DNA of 20,067 nt from Candidatus Omnitrophota bacterium. GTDB taxonomy: Bacteria; Omnitrophota; Omnitrophia; Omnitrophales; Aquincolibacteriaceae. The stretch is taken from the NCBI GenBank assembly GCA_023246985.1, contig JAHFHJ010000008.1:1-20067 (forward strand). The letters are read 5' to 3'. Shown here one piece after another: positions 13,401-20,067 of this stretch. Position 1 is the first letter of the stretch, and the number at the start of each line of letters is the position of its first letter. Under the pieces are notes generated by a model. The model made no database searches. It was not told the origin of the DNA and was given only the letters and a program-made list of their open reading frames with translations. Position numbers and translations under genes: made by a program.

Positions 13401-16400
13401 TTTTTGAGGGTTTGGGCAAGATCGGCGTTCGATCTTTCGACGCGGTCATCGGTGACGCGCACTAAGCGTTCGCGTGTTTCTTGATCCATGTTCAGCGTTA
13501 TTTTGCCACCATTGATCTCCTGCATCCGCCGGCTTTCTTCAGGCGTCCAAGCCTCCGGCGCAATAGCACCACCTTTGATGGCTTTATCAAGAAGTAGCAA
13601 CCGCAAATTAAGTTGATGAATCAGCTCATTATCCTCCTGAACGCTGGCGTTCACATCCTGGATGGCCGTGTAAAGGTTCTTCTCGCCAGATGCCGCAAAC
13701 CCGCTCCCGGCTTTCTGATGATATTCCGCAATCGCCTTTTTAATATCACTGATCAGGCGCTGCGCTTCCTGCTTCTGCTGGTCGGTATTGAAGATCTGAT
13801 CTTCCAGGTTCTGAAGGACCAAAAATGCGCGAACCAAAAAATCATGCCGATCCTCAAAAGCCCTGCGATGATTCTCTGCCGTGACCTCAGAATCAAGCCG
13901 GATATCTTTTGACAAATGCCCGGAATAAAGTCTGAGACTGGCGGATCCGCCCAAGCCAATTCTTGACTGGGACCGCTCCTCACCCGGCACGTCTGGAACG
14001 ACGCCTGGGCTTACTTCGCCCGGCGAGGATGTCGAGGTTTTTGTATAACTCGAAATGAATGGGAACAACAGATAAAGCTGCGTGTAATTTCTTTCTTCCG
14101 TCGCAGCACGAAGTGCCCATTGAATTCGGATGCGTTGATCGGCGATCTCGTTGTCCACATTGGAATCAAAATTCCGCCGGCTTTCCGGCGGAAGCCATTG
14201 TTCCATACCCTTTTGGATATCCGCAGGAAAATCGGGCTCTGCAAGGAAAACATCGCGCGTTTCGAAAGCATATTCAAGCCGGTCGCCGACATCATGTCCT
14301 AACAGACGGACATAACGCTCCTTGGCTCGCTCACGCTCCGCCTCCAAATTAACAATAGCTTCGTCAAATTCCAACTGCCGGAACTTGGCCCAATTGATCT
14401 GACGTTTAATTTCAACTATTTTCCGAGGTTGGGACTGCGCCTTTTGACGCTCCAGCTCTTGAATCAGTTTTACTTCCGCGGTCTTACCCGCTGTGAATTC
14501 TTTGATACGAAGATCGATCTGATCGATGAACTGCCTCTGCCGGAGGACCCTTGTCACAAGATCACGGGTATGCGCCGTTTTCAAATTTTCTGATTGGAGA
14601 AAAACCTGGTAGAAAAAATCAATCTGTCCGTCGTATTTCTTATTGATATCCCAGGTGCCAAAAAGACCCGCTCCCGTAGCTCCCGGGATCAATTTAATGG
14701 CTTCCGCGCCGCCCGACAGAAACGGATTGCCTGTAAATGAAAACTTCTGCCCTTGGTCTCCGAGTTTCGCCAGATCCGCGCGCACCGATTTGAGAGTGAA
14801 TTCCAGTGCCGGAATATCGCGACGGGCGCGCTCCCGTTCTTTTTCGGAAGCGCGCGTATCCGCCAGGATCTTTTGGGCTGCTTCTATTTTTTTCTCAAGG
14901 GTCCCTTGAATAGGTACCGTGCGGCCTTCTACTGTCTTTTCATAGCCGGCCTGGCGCTCCCATACTCCCCGCATGATCCCCGGCATGGCCTCCTGAAGCG
15001 CTTTATGTTTCGCCGCATTCACCTTCTGGATGTCCGCCCAGATCACATCGCCGGATCGAGGTTCACCTTTGAATAAGTCGCCGAATTTCTCAAGGGCCGA
15101 CCGGCTTTGCGGACTCACGGCTCGCTCGTATTCCACGAACAATTCTCGCTCGAACTTTTGCAGGTCTTTCAGAGTCACGTTGCGTTCATTCTCCGCGATA
15201 CGGCCATCGCGATTCAGGTCGATCTCATCGATCGTTCCCTTGAATTTGAAGCCCGCCATATCCAGCGTCTGGATAAGCCGCTCCAGGGTCTCCCAAGAGA
15301 CCAATTTTTCAAGATTCAAGTTTGCGTTACGGCTTGCTGCAAGACTGTTTTCCAAGGTTTTTCCGTCGATCACAGTCTCGGGAGATTTATATTTTTCTTC
15401 GAGTGCTTTGAAAAATGCCTCGTCCAGAATTTTCCCCTGGGTCAAAGTCTTTTTCGGATCGCCTTGAAAGTCACGGTCAAAGCGGGCCACCGTACCGGCA
15501 ACATCCGCCGAAAAACGGTCGATCTCGGCATTGATCTGCTGCTGCTGGTTATAAGCATCCTCGAGCTGCCGTTTCGCAAGATCATATTGTTCACCCGCCG
15601 CTTTGAAACTGAGCGACCACCCCGCTTCATCTAAAAACTGATCGCAAGCACCCTTAAAGATCTTTTGGGCAATGATAAAACGCTCCTCCGCCATTGTCGC
15701 TACTGCCTGGGCCCTTTCCGCTGACGCACGAAGGTCCTCAAGATTCGCTTTGATCTCCTGAGCATCCTGATAATATTGAAGCGCAAGACGCTCCCGCTGG
15801 ATTGAATGGATCATGTCGTGGGTCTTGCGGTCCCGATCGAAGGTAAGCGGCATTCGCAGTTCAAATCCGCCGGTAAAGTTGTAAAAGATACGCATTTTGA
15901 AAATAACGGCCATTTTCTCGCGGGCTTTGTGATACGCCGCATCAAGCATTTTTTCGGCATAACGAGCTTGCGCGGCCGCAAGATCCAGGTTGGTCGTCGG
16001 CGTTTCCGGGATATCGATCCCATATTGCTTCAGTTTCTTGAGGGCATCCTCCCGCACTTGTTTTAGCAAAGCGGGGTCTTTGCCCGATGTTGGATCTTCA
16101 AAGGATGGCTCCAGCACGATCTCCTGCCCCACGACCCCGATCAAGCTCCCGAGAAAGCTTTTGATCTGCTGCTTTTCCAGCCGCAGGTCCGCCAAATCCC
16201 ACTCAAGTTGTCGTCGCAATTTCCCGACCGCGAATTCCGCGTCTGTATCCATGTTCTCCGCGGTCCGCGTGATGGCCTTCTGCCAAACCGGCTCCAGTAT
16301 CTTCAAAGTCTCCGTAAGTTCATTTTCCAGAATCACCGCACGGTGATATTTATTCAGGTGGGTCCGAACCTCACGAACCACACCTGCGATCTCTCGTTTC

Positions 16401-19400
16401 AGCGCAAGCTGGCCATCGAGATTAATATACCGAGAACGATCGACACGCGGCGTCCGCGTCGGATCCACCAGATAAAAAACGCCTTCCACGCCGGCCCCTG
16501 AGCTTCCGGAGAAAAAATCCGTCCCTGCGCGAACTATGAAACTGAGCGTAAAATTTCTTTCCCGCAAACTCAGCTGCGATTTTGCGTGTGCGATCCACTG
16601 CGAAGCTTCACCGGTTTTCAAACTTTCGTTGACCGCCCGTTCGATCAGGTCGTTCCTCGTAATGGGTTTTCCGCTTTCAAAGGGCGGCAGATCCAGGATA
16701 ACGGCCTCACCGGCTTTGGATTCCGGCTGAGCGGACGGCGCATTTTTCGGGTTCAAGATCTCCGCTATCGAGCTCCTGAACACTTGCCGGAGGACTTCCC
16801 TCTGTTGATCAGAAATGGCGGAACCGAAGACGCCTTCCGGTTGGGACTGATCCGTCAGCAGATTGTCGAGCTGTCTTGAATAATCTTCTTGCGTCAATTT
16901 CGAAATGTCTTTTTGCGGCGCGTTCTCAAGCAGATGCGCCATAAATCGAGCGATAAAATTCTCGATAAGCCCTTCGCGCAACTGTAAAGATTTTGCTGTC
17001 TCGGCGGGGATCTGTCCGGTATCCCGGCCATGACGCAATTGGGCTTTCGTCTCATTGATCAAAAGACTGGCCATTTCATCGGCGTAAGCTTCCCGTTTTT
17101 GTTCTGCTTCAAAACTAAGCTGCTCGAGCTTTTCCGCATCGGTCAAGTCCAGCGCCTGATCCATCACTTTTTGCGCAGTCACTCCCACTAAGCCGGCCCA
17201 TCGCAAGGCAGTCTCTTGCTCGGCGGTAACCGGAGGTAGCATTTCGGTAGCCTCCGAAGCACCGCCGACAAGACCGGATTGGGAGGTTTCTCTCCATGCC
17301 GCGGCAGGCTCATGCGATTCCGTTTTCTCTGCACCCGTCAGTGGAACAATCTGATTTTCCATTGCGGCACCAAGGCCGTTGAGTCCTGATTTCGCAGCTT
17401 CGCTAACGGCTTTGTCGGCCGGAGCTTGCCGGTCAGATATCCCAGACCAAGCGGCACCCATCGCGGCCGTGGCCGTGGCCGTGGAATAGCCGGCTTTGTC
17501 GGCAATTCCTTTGATGTGCTCACGATAATTCTTATTAATTCGGATATCTTTAAACCAGGCTTTGAGCGATTCGGGATTTTTCGATGCCCGGCCGAAAATA
17601 TCCCAATTGACGATGAAAGTCTGGATGTCTCGATGATTGATGGTTTCTTTTCCATTCAATAGGGCATAAAGAATCGCGTTACGGAATGCCTCGATCTGTC
17701 CGTCGAGTTGAGCTTGCGTCTTCGGATCCGCAGCTCTTTCCCGCCGCTTGACCAACTCTTTGAATCCTGAGAAACGATTGCGGAACTCTTTATCCAGGTC
17801 GTTTCGAGCCTTTGTCTGTTCAAGTGTTGGGACTTCTTTCACGACCGCCTTCGGAGCCTTGGCTTTTTCGAGAGCATCGCTCTCGGCCCGTTGCGCAGCA
17901 TCTTTTGTGATCTTCGCTGCCGCAGTTGTTTCTTTGGTTTTCAGTGTGTTCGCGAAATCGAACAGTTGTACGATCGCGCCGTCCGTAGTCTCGACTGAAC
18001 CGGCTCCTTGTTTCAGCTTTGCCGCGTACTTGCCAACCTCGGCTTGCGACTTTTCCGATAATCCGTTCTGTGCATCGAGCACCACGGAATTCCAAAACCG
18101 GTCCGAAAGCGACCATGGAACCTCGGCCGGCAACTTTGTTTCCGGCGCGGCAGACTTTTTTTCCTTGGCTTTTTCCTCACCCGTCGTACCCTGTGGCGGC
18201 AAAAGTACCGCCCCTTCCGCTGACGATAGTGAAAAGAAAGTTGTGAGAGTGTCCCAAAAGCCGACGAATCCCGCTGCGGCGGACGATACCATCCAGGCAG
18301 CCCGTGAGGGCTGTTTTGCAGGAACCTGCCGGGAAGCTTGAGACTGCAATCCTAACCGATTCTTCGCGCCCTTTGTCTGTTCGATTGCTCTGCTAAGATT
18401 TCCCCGATCGATCGTCCTGCTAAGATCTTTAAAAATGACCCGAATTTTTTCCCCGCGCACCGGAAGCGCCGGGTCTTTAATGGCCGTTTGGACGATCGCC
18501 AACTGTTTTTTTATTTCCTGGGTTGCGCCTGACGTCTGAGGAAGCCCCCCCGCCCGGAACGCAAGATCCGCCAGGATCAGACTCAAATCAAGACGCTGCA
18601 TTTCCAAGCCGCGTTCTTTCTGCGTCTGAAATTTATTTTCTTTGAGATCTCTCAGGATGGATGCCGCGTGATCTGTGTCGCTGCCTCTGTCGGCGCCAAG
18701 ACGCGTTTGCCGACCGGCATGCTGAAATTGAGCGATCTCGGAAGTGCTCCAACCTTGAAGTGCCAGGTCCCCGGCTTCCGTATGAACGCCCAGCCGACTC
18801 ATAAGAGATGCGCCTTCGCGCATTGTCACGCCGGAGATTTGGATCCCGATATGCGATTCAGCCCAATTCAAAAGGTTGTGACCCCAATTAATCGCGTTGT
18901 GTTCGACGAAAACAACCGGGTGTGAAACGAAATGGATTTCAACCGGCGCATCCCGGAACTGATTCACCGTCCAGGAAATTCCTTTATCGATATACTGCGA
19001 CGCCCCGAGTTCACCGGGTTGATAACCCCCGGCGATAAGCGCGATTTCAGCCCCGACCGTCATCATTCCCCAAGTCGTTTTCCCCCACGCTCTATAGAAG
19101 CGAAGATTCCCGAGAGAACGGAGTGAGCCCAAGAATGGAAAGAGAACATATTTCCGGAACCAGTTCGCTTTTTGTATGACCGGTGCCGCGGGCGGCGCAC
19201 GGACCTCTTTTTCGGCCGCAGTCTTAAGTATTTCCATCTCATCATCCAGAAGCCTCTGGACCAATGTTTTCTCGGCCATTGTTTTGTAACGGACGCTCGG
19301 CAGAATCGCCTGAAGTTCTTGCAACAAAGAGACCTTCCCGGCCGTTGACTGAGGAACCTCCGCGATCTGCGAAATGAGCGGCCGTACAGTCATATAATCA

Positions 19401-20067
19401 AGATTTTTGATCCCTTTCAGGGCCTGCAACTGACGCAATACGACCCGGTCCGCCATCGCATCCGCATATCTCGCCGAAAAGGCAGGCACAGTCAGAAGGA
19501 AAGAAAGGATCGCTGAGTTAAGGAAGGAAGAAATCGCGAAGGCATGGATGAAGGCACCTGCCACGATCCCGAGAACGGGGATACCCGCCGTGGCACTGAG
19601 AATTCCGGTACTTACAGTCACTCCAAGAAGACTTGCCGTTGCAATCCCAGCCGGCAGGAAAAGGGTCACCAATCCGGCGCCAATCGCGCCAAAAACAGCC
19701 AGTTTCCACCGCCGCCGAATGAACTCCAGTGTCGGAACCACGAACGGCTGGGTGACTATACGGTCAAGGAATTGATAAACATTATTGTTTTGCATCGTCT
19801 GAAGCGCGTTCCGGAACCCGGATGCCGGTTTTGCAGCATCCAGCATCGCGCCGGCCAAAACATCCAGCGAGATCTCGCGTTCGAGAGGTCTCTGCCAGGA
19901 ACGAAACCAGTAAAAACTGATCTTGCGGCGATAGAAACCATAGAAAAACTGATCCAGAAGATGCGGCCCTACGGTCACGACCCATTTCATCGCCCGCCAC
20001 GCTCGAATCCCGAGCTTCTGCATGAACACGAGCTCTTTAGGTATCGCCTTTTTGACTTCGGCCGCCT
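1..20067 (-). CDS. Internal part of one giant multidomain membrane protein (at least 6,688 codons, no start or stop in window)
   Basis: One minus-strand frame (plus-strand triplets starting at base 2, last complete triplet 20063-20065) is open from edge to edge. I checked each line for TTA, CTA and TCA in this register and found none. The translation is protein-like throughout: hydrophobic clusters, amphipathic helices, linkers and conserved family motifs all fall in this one frame. From N- to C-terminus it carries a hydrophobic cluster, a helical region, a TolC-like array, a beta-rich domain, a long unidentified helical region, a membrane-embedded GT84-like transferase, tandem EF-hand-like repeats, a GDPGP/VTC2-like domain and a UGPase-like domain. 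The fragment alone would exceed 700 kDa. No signal peptide, ribosome binding site, promoter or terminator can be assigned because both ends lie outside. Giant proteins with many membrane segments are known from Candidatus Omnitrophota; that lineage is inferred. Assembly error is unlikely to create an open frame, since indels would break it. Confidence 0.97.
1470..2400 (-). other. GDP-D-glucose / GDP-L-galactose phosphorylase-like domain (GDPGP1/VTC2 family, HIT/GalT superfamily)
   Basis: About 310 residues follow the VTC2/GDPGP1 family in order: KFTKVPGKYHFSNTENLGR (like the PG.Y.F..Q.N.GR entry, about 2290-2345), DFDEI (like the NFT/NFNKI segment), NPLRRDHALFFPD (like the SPIE.GH.L..P segment, about 2080-2125), AFNSIRAGASVRQRHFQAF (like YNSLGAFATINHLHFQAY, 1934-1990), and YPARALIF, then DIPYNVV and IYVFPR (like YPVRGLVF, NIPYNVL and IFLFPQ, about 1690-1840). 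Members phosphorolyse GDP-glucose or GDP-galactose to GDP and hexose-1-phosphate through a covalent histidine. That His is present (1946-1948, in RHFQ), but the first His of the HIT triad is Gln (1952-1954), so full activity is uncertain. A Gly/Pro-rich linker (about 2430-2560) separates it from the repeats. Confidence 0.85.
2527..3550 (-). repeat. Four tandem repeats of about 85 residues with EF-hand-like loops
   Basis: Units begin at about 3550, 3283, 3037 and 2782 and run 89, 82, 85 and about 85 codons. The shared core is RRLLNTNxPNAxQERETLKDxLWAxL, split here for length: RRLLNTN at the start, QERETLKD in the middle, then LW, then TPDERDxxMD. In the last three units the MD begins a loop (3131-3166, 2885-2920, 2630-2665) of the form D-x-N/E-x-D-N/D-E-x-x-A-K-x, close to an EF-hand; position 12 is Asn, Asp and Glu in turn, and Gly at 6 is missing. 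The first unit keeps only the RRLLNLN part and has lost the loop. The second and third units share nearly identical DNA (2954-3020 against 3200-3266). The repeats join the membrane domain to the enzyme domains and may be a calcium-sensitive spacer; this function is inferred. Confidence 0.75.
3590..5075 (-). other. C-proximal membrane domain, roughly eleven segments, after the GT84-like domain
   Basis: About 495 residues hold roughly eleven hydrophobic segments, for example LVAAFMGLMPAFVIVGVIG, MALWMGIGTAIGLLLF, AILKGIMLFLVSPIALVW, LIGSVVMLVPNIVLDTYYL, FRGLFLITAVSLVTVVAGIG, LISAGFLFGIYFLLPMG, YALGAIILIVSAFATFYP and VIFFTTILGSSVLIGAG. NdvB/Cgs proteins also carry a polytopic block after the transferase domain. 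The VPNIVLDTYYLV segment recalls their LPY.A.L.LDAI.R.LYR helix, which supports the GT84-like call. Between spans lies a His/Trp-rich loop (4352-4399). The block ends in a very basic stretch (about 3540-3595), suggesting that the following repeats and enzyme domains are cytoplasmic. Confidence 0.75.
5130..6405 (-). other. GT84-like (NdvB/Cgs) glycosyltransferase domain, divergent
   Basis: About 425 residues between two membrane clusters resemble the transferase domain of cyclic beta-1,2-glucan synthase, which polymerises glucose from UDP-glucose at the inner membrane. Points of similarity, in the family's order, are: LPNGFTQWDKIP followed by KLTVSMAFP (about 6332-6403), like the LPRLDF..GIP..TLVVVPTLL entry; ENKDKNLYYAIVLQVF, then a helix, then LYVFMRP, like aNrD.NL.fALL.DF and ylfhR; DPRNHNIMYIGRM (about 5530-5570), like HPLNRP..GYGILQPR; FPKSEDELMG (5231-5260), like the FPE..LLSHDLIEG acidic motif; and a GED.PM.Y segment followed by KVTRW (5132-5185), like ED.PSRY followed by RxxRW with nearly the same spacing. 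The DxDT motif appears as FDPGN (about 5630-5644), so catalysis is doubtful, and about 100 extra residues precede it. A diverged generic GT2 domain is the alternative. Confidence 0.55.
6545..6900 (-). other. Membrane segments before the GT84-like domain
   Basis: About four hydrophobic stretches: NLYLLGIGMLVYALINGLA, then a basic loop (KNRNPLTSEREKMTRKHF), then ALTVGIVLFMLLGY followed by APSAMVLLAATAYYLILIM, and YLLAAIVVYVM. They are followed by a basic section (RPYRNIKAYREIIRP). NdvB/Cgs proteins likewise have membrane spans immediately before their cytoplasmic GT84 domain. The positive loops suggest that the region after them faces the cytoplasm. Confidence 0.75.
6950..11829 (-). other. Long unidentified helical region
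   Basis: About 1,625 residues of charged, mostly helical sequence without a recognisable domain or long hydrophobic segment. It includes a Gly/Pro break near 11100-11150 (DTPPAAPVF), a His/Glu-rich patch near 10310-10340 (EPKHEEHETG), and many Arg/Lys/Glu-rich heptad-like stretches. Around 9050-9200 and 8700-9000 the sequence becomes richer in Tyr, Phe and Trp, suggesting a folded alpha/beta part. The last part, before the membrane segments, could correspond to the poorly conserved region that precedes the transferase domain in NdvB-type proteins, but I could not align it. Confidence 0.5.
11830..12166 (-). other. Small beta-rich domain after the TolC-like array
   Basis: About 112 residues, preceded by a Gln/Pro-rich linker (QQQPPEQQAPD), change abruptly from helical to strand-like sequence. 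Alternating Val/Ile and polar residues with Gly/Asp turns run through motifs such as EGIITGQGELIIP, GGKVVSEGDGKVKIL and LVGQKINITIPAGE. The pattern suggests a beta-barrel or barrel-sandwich fold. Such folds occur in the periplasmic adaptor proteins that partner TolC channels, but the lipoyl signature is not clear, so I do not assign a family. Confidence 0.45.
12401..12436 (-). other. Second EF-hand-like loop, at the end of the TolC-like array
   Basis: The loop DLNENDALKLGE has D1, N3, N5, L8 and E12, fitting the EF-hand/dockerin-type pattern except that Gly at position 6 is Asp. It interrupts the last long helix of the sixth TolC-like module, just before the FLLAGLP ending. The same type of insertion at another place in the array (15185-15220) supports a real calcium-dependent element rather than chance. 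Confidence 0.55.
14172..14193 (-). terminator. Terminator-like GC-rich hairpin inside the coding region (weak)
   Basis: A perfect 9-bp inverted repeat (ttccgccgg / ccggcggaa) with a 4-base loop is followed on the minus strand by TTTTGATT, which has the shape of a weak intrinsic terminator. It lies within the giant frame and encodes PPESRRN, so it may be accidental. If active, it would lower the amount of full-length transcript. Confidence 0.2.
15185..15220 (-). other. Canonical EF-hand-like calcium loop inside the TolC-like array
   Basis: The twelve residues DLNRDGRIAENE match the EF-hand loop exactly: acidic or amide residues at positions 1, 3 and 5, Gly at 6, Ile at 8 and Glu at 12. Hydrophobic helix-like sequence lies on both sides. 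It sits in the long spacer between the second and third TolC-like hairpins, so it looks like an inserted calcium-binding element. Calcium binding is inferred from the motif only. Confidence 0.7.
16667..19477 (-). other. Unidentified, mainly helical N-terminal region with linkers
   Basis: About 940 residues without a domain I can name. The first part (about 19250-18700) alternates hydrophobic and aromatic patches with many His and Trp residues (motifs HFVSHP and INWGHNLLNW near 18850-18940). A short hydrophobic piece near 18215-18300 (AWMVSSAAAGFVGFW) could be membrane-associated. An Ala/Lys/Glu/Pro-rich linker lies at about 18120-18180, and Ala/Lys-rich charged helices follow (17760-17940). 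An Ala/Thr/Ser-rich low-complexity patch at 17400-17500 includes a short GGCCGT repeat in the DNA. The last part (17170-16700) is charged helix typical of coiled coils and leads into the TolC-like array. Confidence 0.5.
19478..19702 (-). other. N-proximal hydrophobic cluster, about three membrane segments
   Basis: About 75 residues are almost uncharged, rich in Ala, Gly, Leu, Ile, Val and Phe, and interrupted by a few prolines, which is enough for about three membrane spans. They are preceded by a basic stretch (three Arg and a Lys just before, about 19703-19725). Further upstream (about 19865-20000) is an aromatic and basic section with motifs such as FFYGFYRRK, compatible with an interfacial or membrane-anchoring segment. 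This is the only clear membrane cluster before the TolC-like array, so it could anchor the chain in the inner membrane and decide on which side the array lies. I recognise no family. Confidence 0.7.

Larger units (their letters stand above)
12330..16666 (-). other. TolC-like array: six helix / beta-hairpin / helix modules in tandem
   Basis: About 1,445 residues repeat the layout of outer-membrane efflux (TolC/OEP) half-protomers: an amphipathic helix, a short stretch rich in Gly and alternating hydrophobic residues that could form two barrel strands, then a long Ala/Glu/Lys/Arg-rich helix. Hairpin-like stretches lie at 16463-16558, 15839-15913, 14645-14746, 13919-14089, 13286-13378 and 12698-12778. 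Family-like signatures include NLDLAAAQARYAEKMLDAA before the second hairpin, FTGGFELRMPLTF and GLGGSASLRLYSG as strand-turn segments, RYVRLLG ending the third module and FLLAGLP ending the sixth. TolC proteins have two such halves per protomer and three protomers per barrel, so six halves in one chain would equal one complete channel. Long helical spacers, including an EF-hand-like insertion, separate the second and third hairpins. The resemblance is visual; unrelated coiled coils remain the alternative. Confidence 0.55.

Noticed and set aside
17463..17484. Short GGCCGT direct repeat resembling a microsatellite
   Set aside because: It simply encodes an Ala/Thr-alternating patch of low complexity in the giant protein; too short to mean more.
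17748..18341. 197-codon open frame on the plus strand
   Set aside because: Its Ser/Ala/Phe-rich product mirrors the Ala/Lys/Glu-rich sense sequence, and the sense frame stays open and protein-like through it.
1..20067. Search for SecA-type helicase motifs, CRISPR repeats, tRNA genes, insertion sequences and attachment sites
   Set aside because: No Walker-type GKT motif of SecA type, no spaced direct repeats, no tRNA-like cloverleaf and no transposase or terminal inverted repeat was seen; the window is coding throughout.

Overview
The whole 20,067-base window lies inside one open reading frame on the minus strand. Reading plus-strand triplets from base 2 (the complement of the coding codons), I checked every line and found no TTA, CTA or TCA, so there is no stop in 6,688 consecutive codons. 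About 313 stops would be expected by chance. Neither the start (beyond 20067) nor the stop (before base 1) is in the window. There is no intergenic space, no RNA gene, no mobile element, no CRISPR and no other credible gene; the many short open frames on either strand are shadows.

An uninterrupted bacterial frame of this size, with several membrane clusters and enzyme-like domains, fits the giant proteins described from curated metagenomes of Candidatus Omnitrophota, so I infer a member of that group or something similar. No marker gene in the window proves it.

Layout from N- to C-terminus (high to low coordinates): (1) 20065-19478, a basic/aromatic start leading into a hydrophobic cluster; (2) 19477-16667, mostly helical sequence with an Ala/Lys/Pro-rich linker; (3) 16666-12330, an array resembling six successive structural halves of a TolC-type outer-membrane factor, each with a beta-hairpin-like segment between long helices, and with two EF-hand-like calcium loops; (4) 12166-11830, a small beta-rich domain; (5) 11829-6950, about 1,600 residues of charged, mainly helical sequence that I cannot identify; (6) 6900-3590, a membrane module whose soluble part (about 6400-5130) resembles the GT84 transferase domain of NdvB/Cgs cyclic beta-1,2-glucan synthases, with membrane segments on both sides; (7) 3550-2530, four tandem repeats of about 85 residues, three with EF-hand-like loops; (8) 2400-1470, a domain clearly like GDP-D-glucose/GDP-L-galactose phosphorylase (GDPGP1/VTC2, HIT/GalT superfamily); (9) 1400-1, a UDP-glucose pyrophosphorylase-like domain cut by the window edge.

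The recognisable C-terminal domains share a theme. GDPGP activity yields glucose-1-phosphate from GDP-glucose, UGPase activity turns glucose-1-phosphate into UDP-glucose, and GT84 enzymes use UDP-glucose to build beta-1,2-glucan. Together with a TolC-like array upstream, the chain could be a single-polypeptide machine that makes and exports a glucan, or a structural relic of one, since several catalytic motifs are eroded. This is inference; the domain matches come from motif recognition by eye, not database searches.
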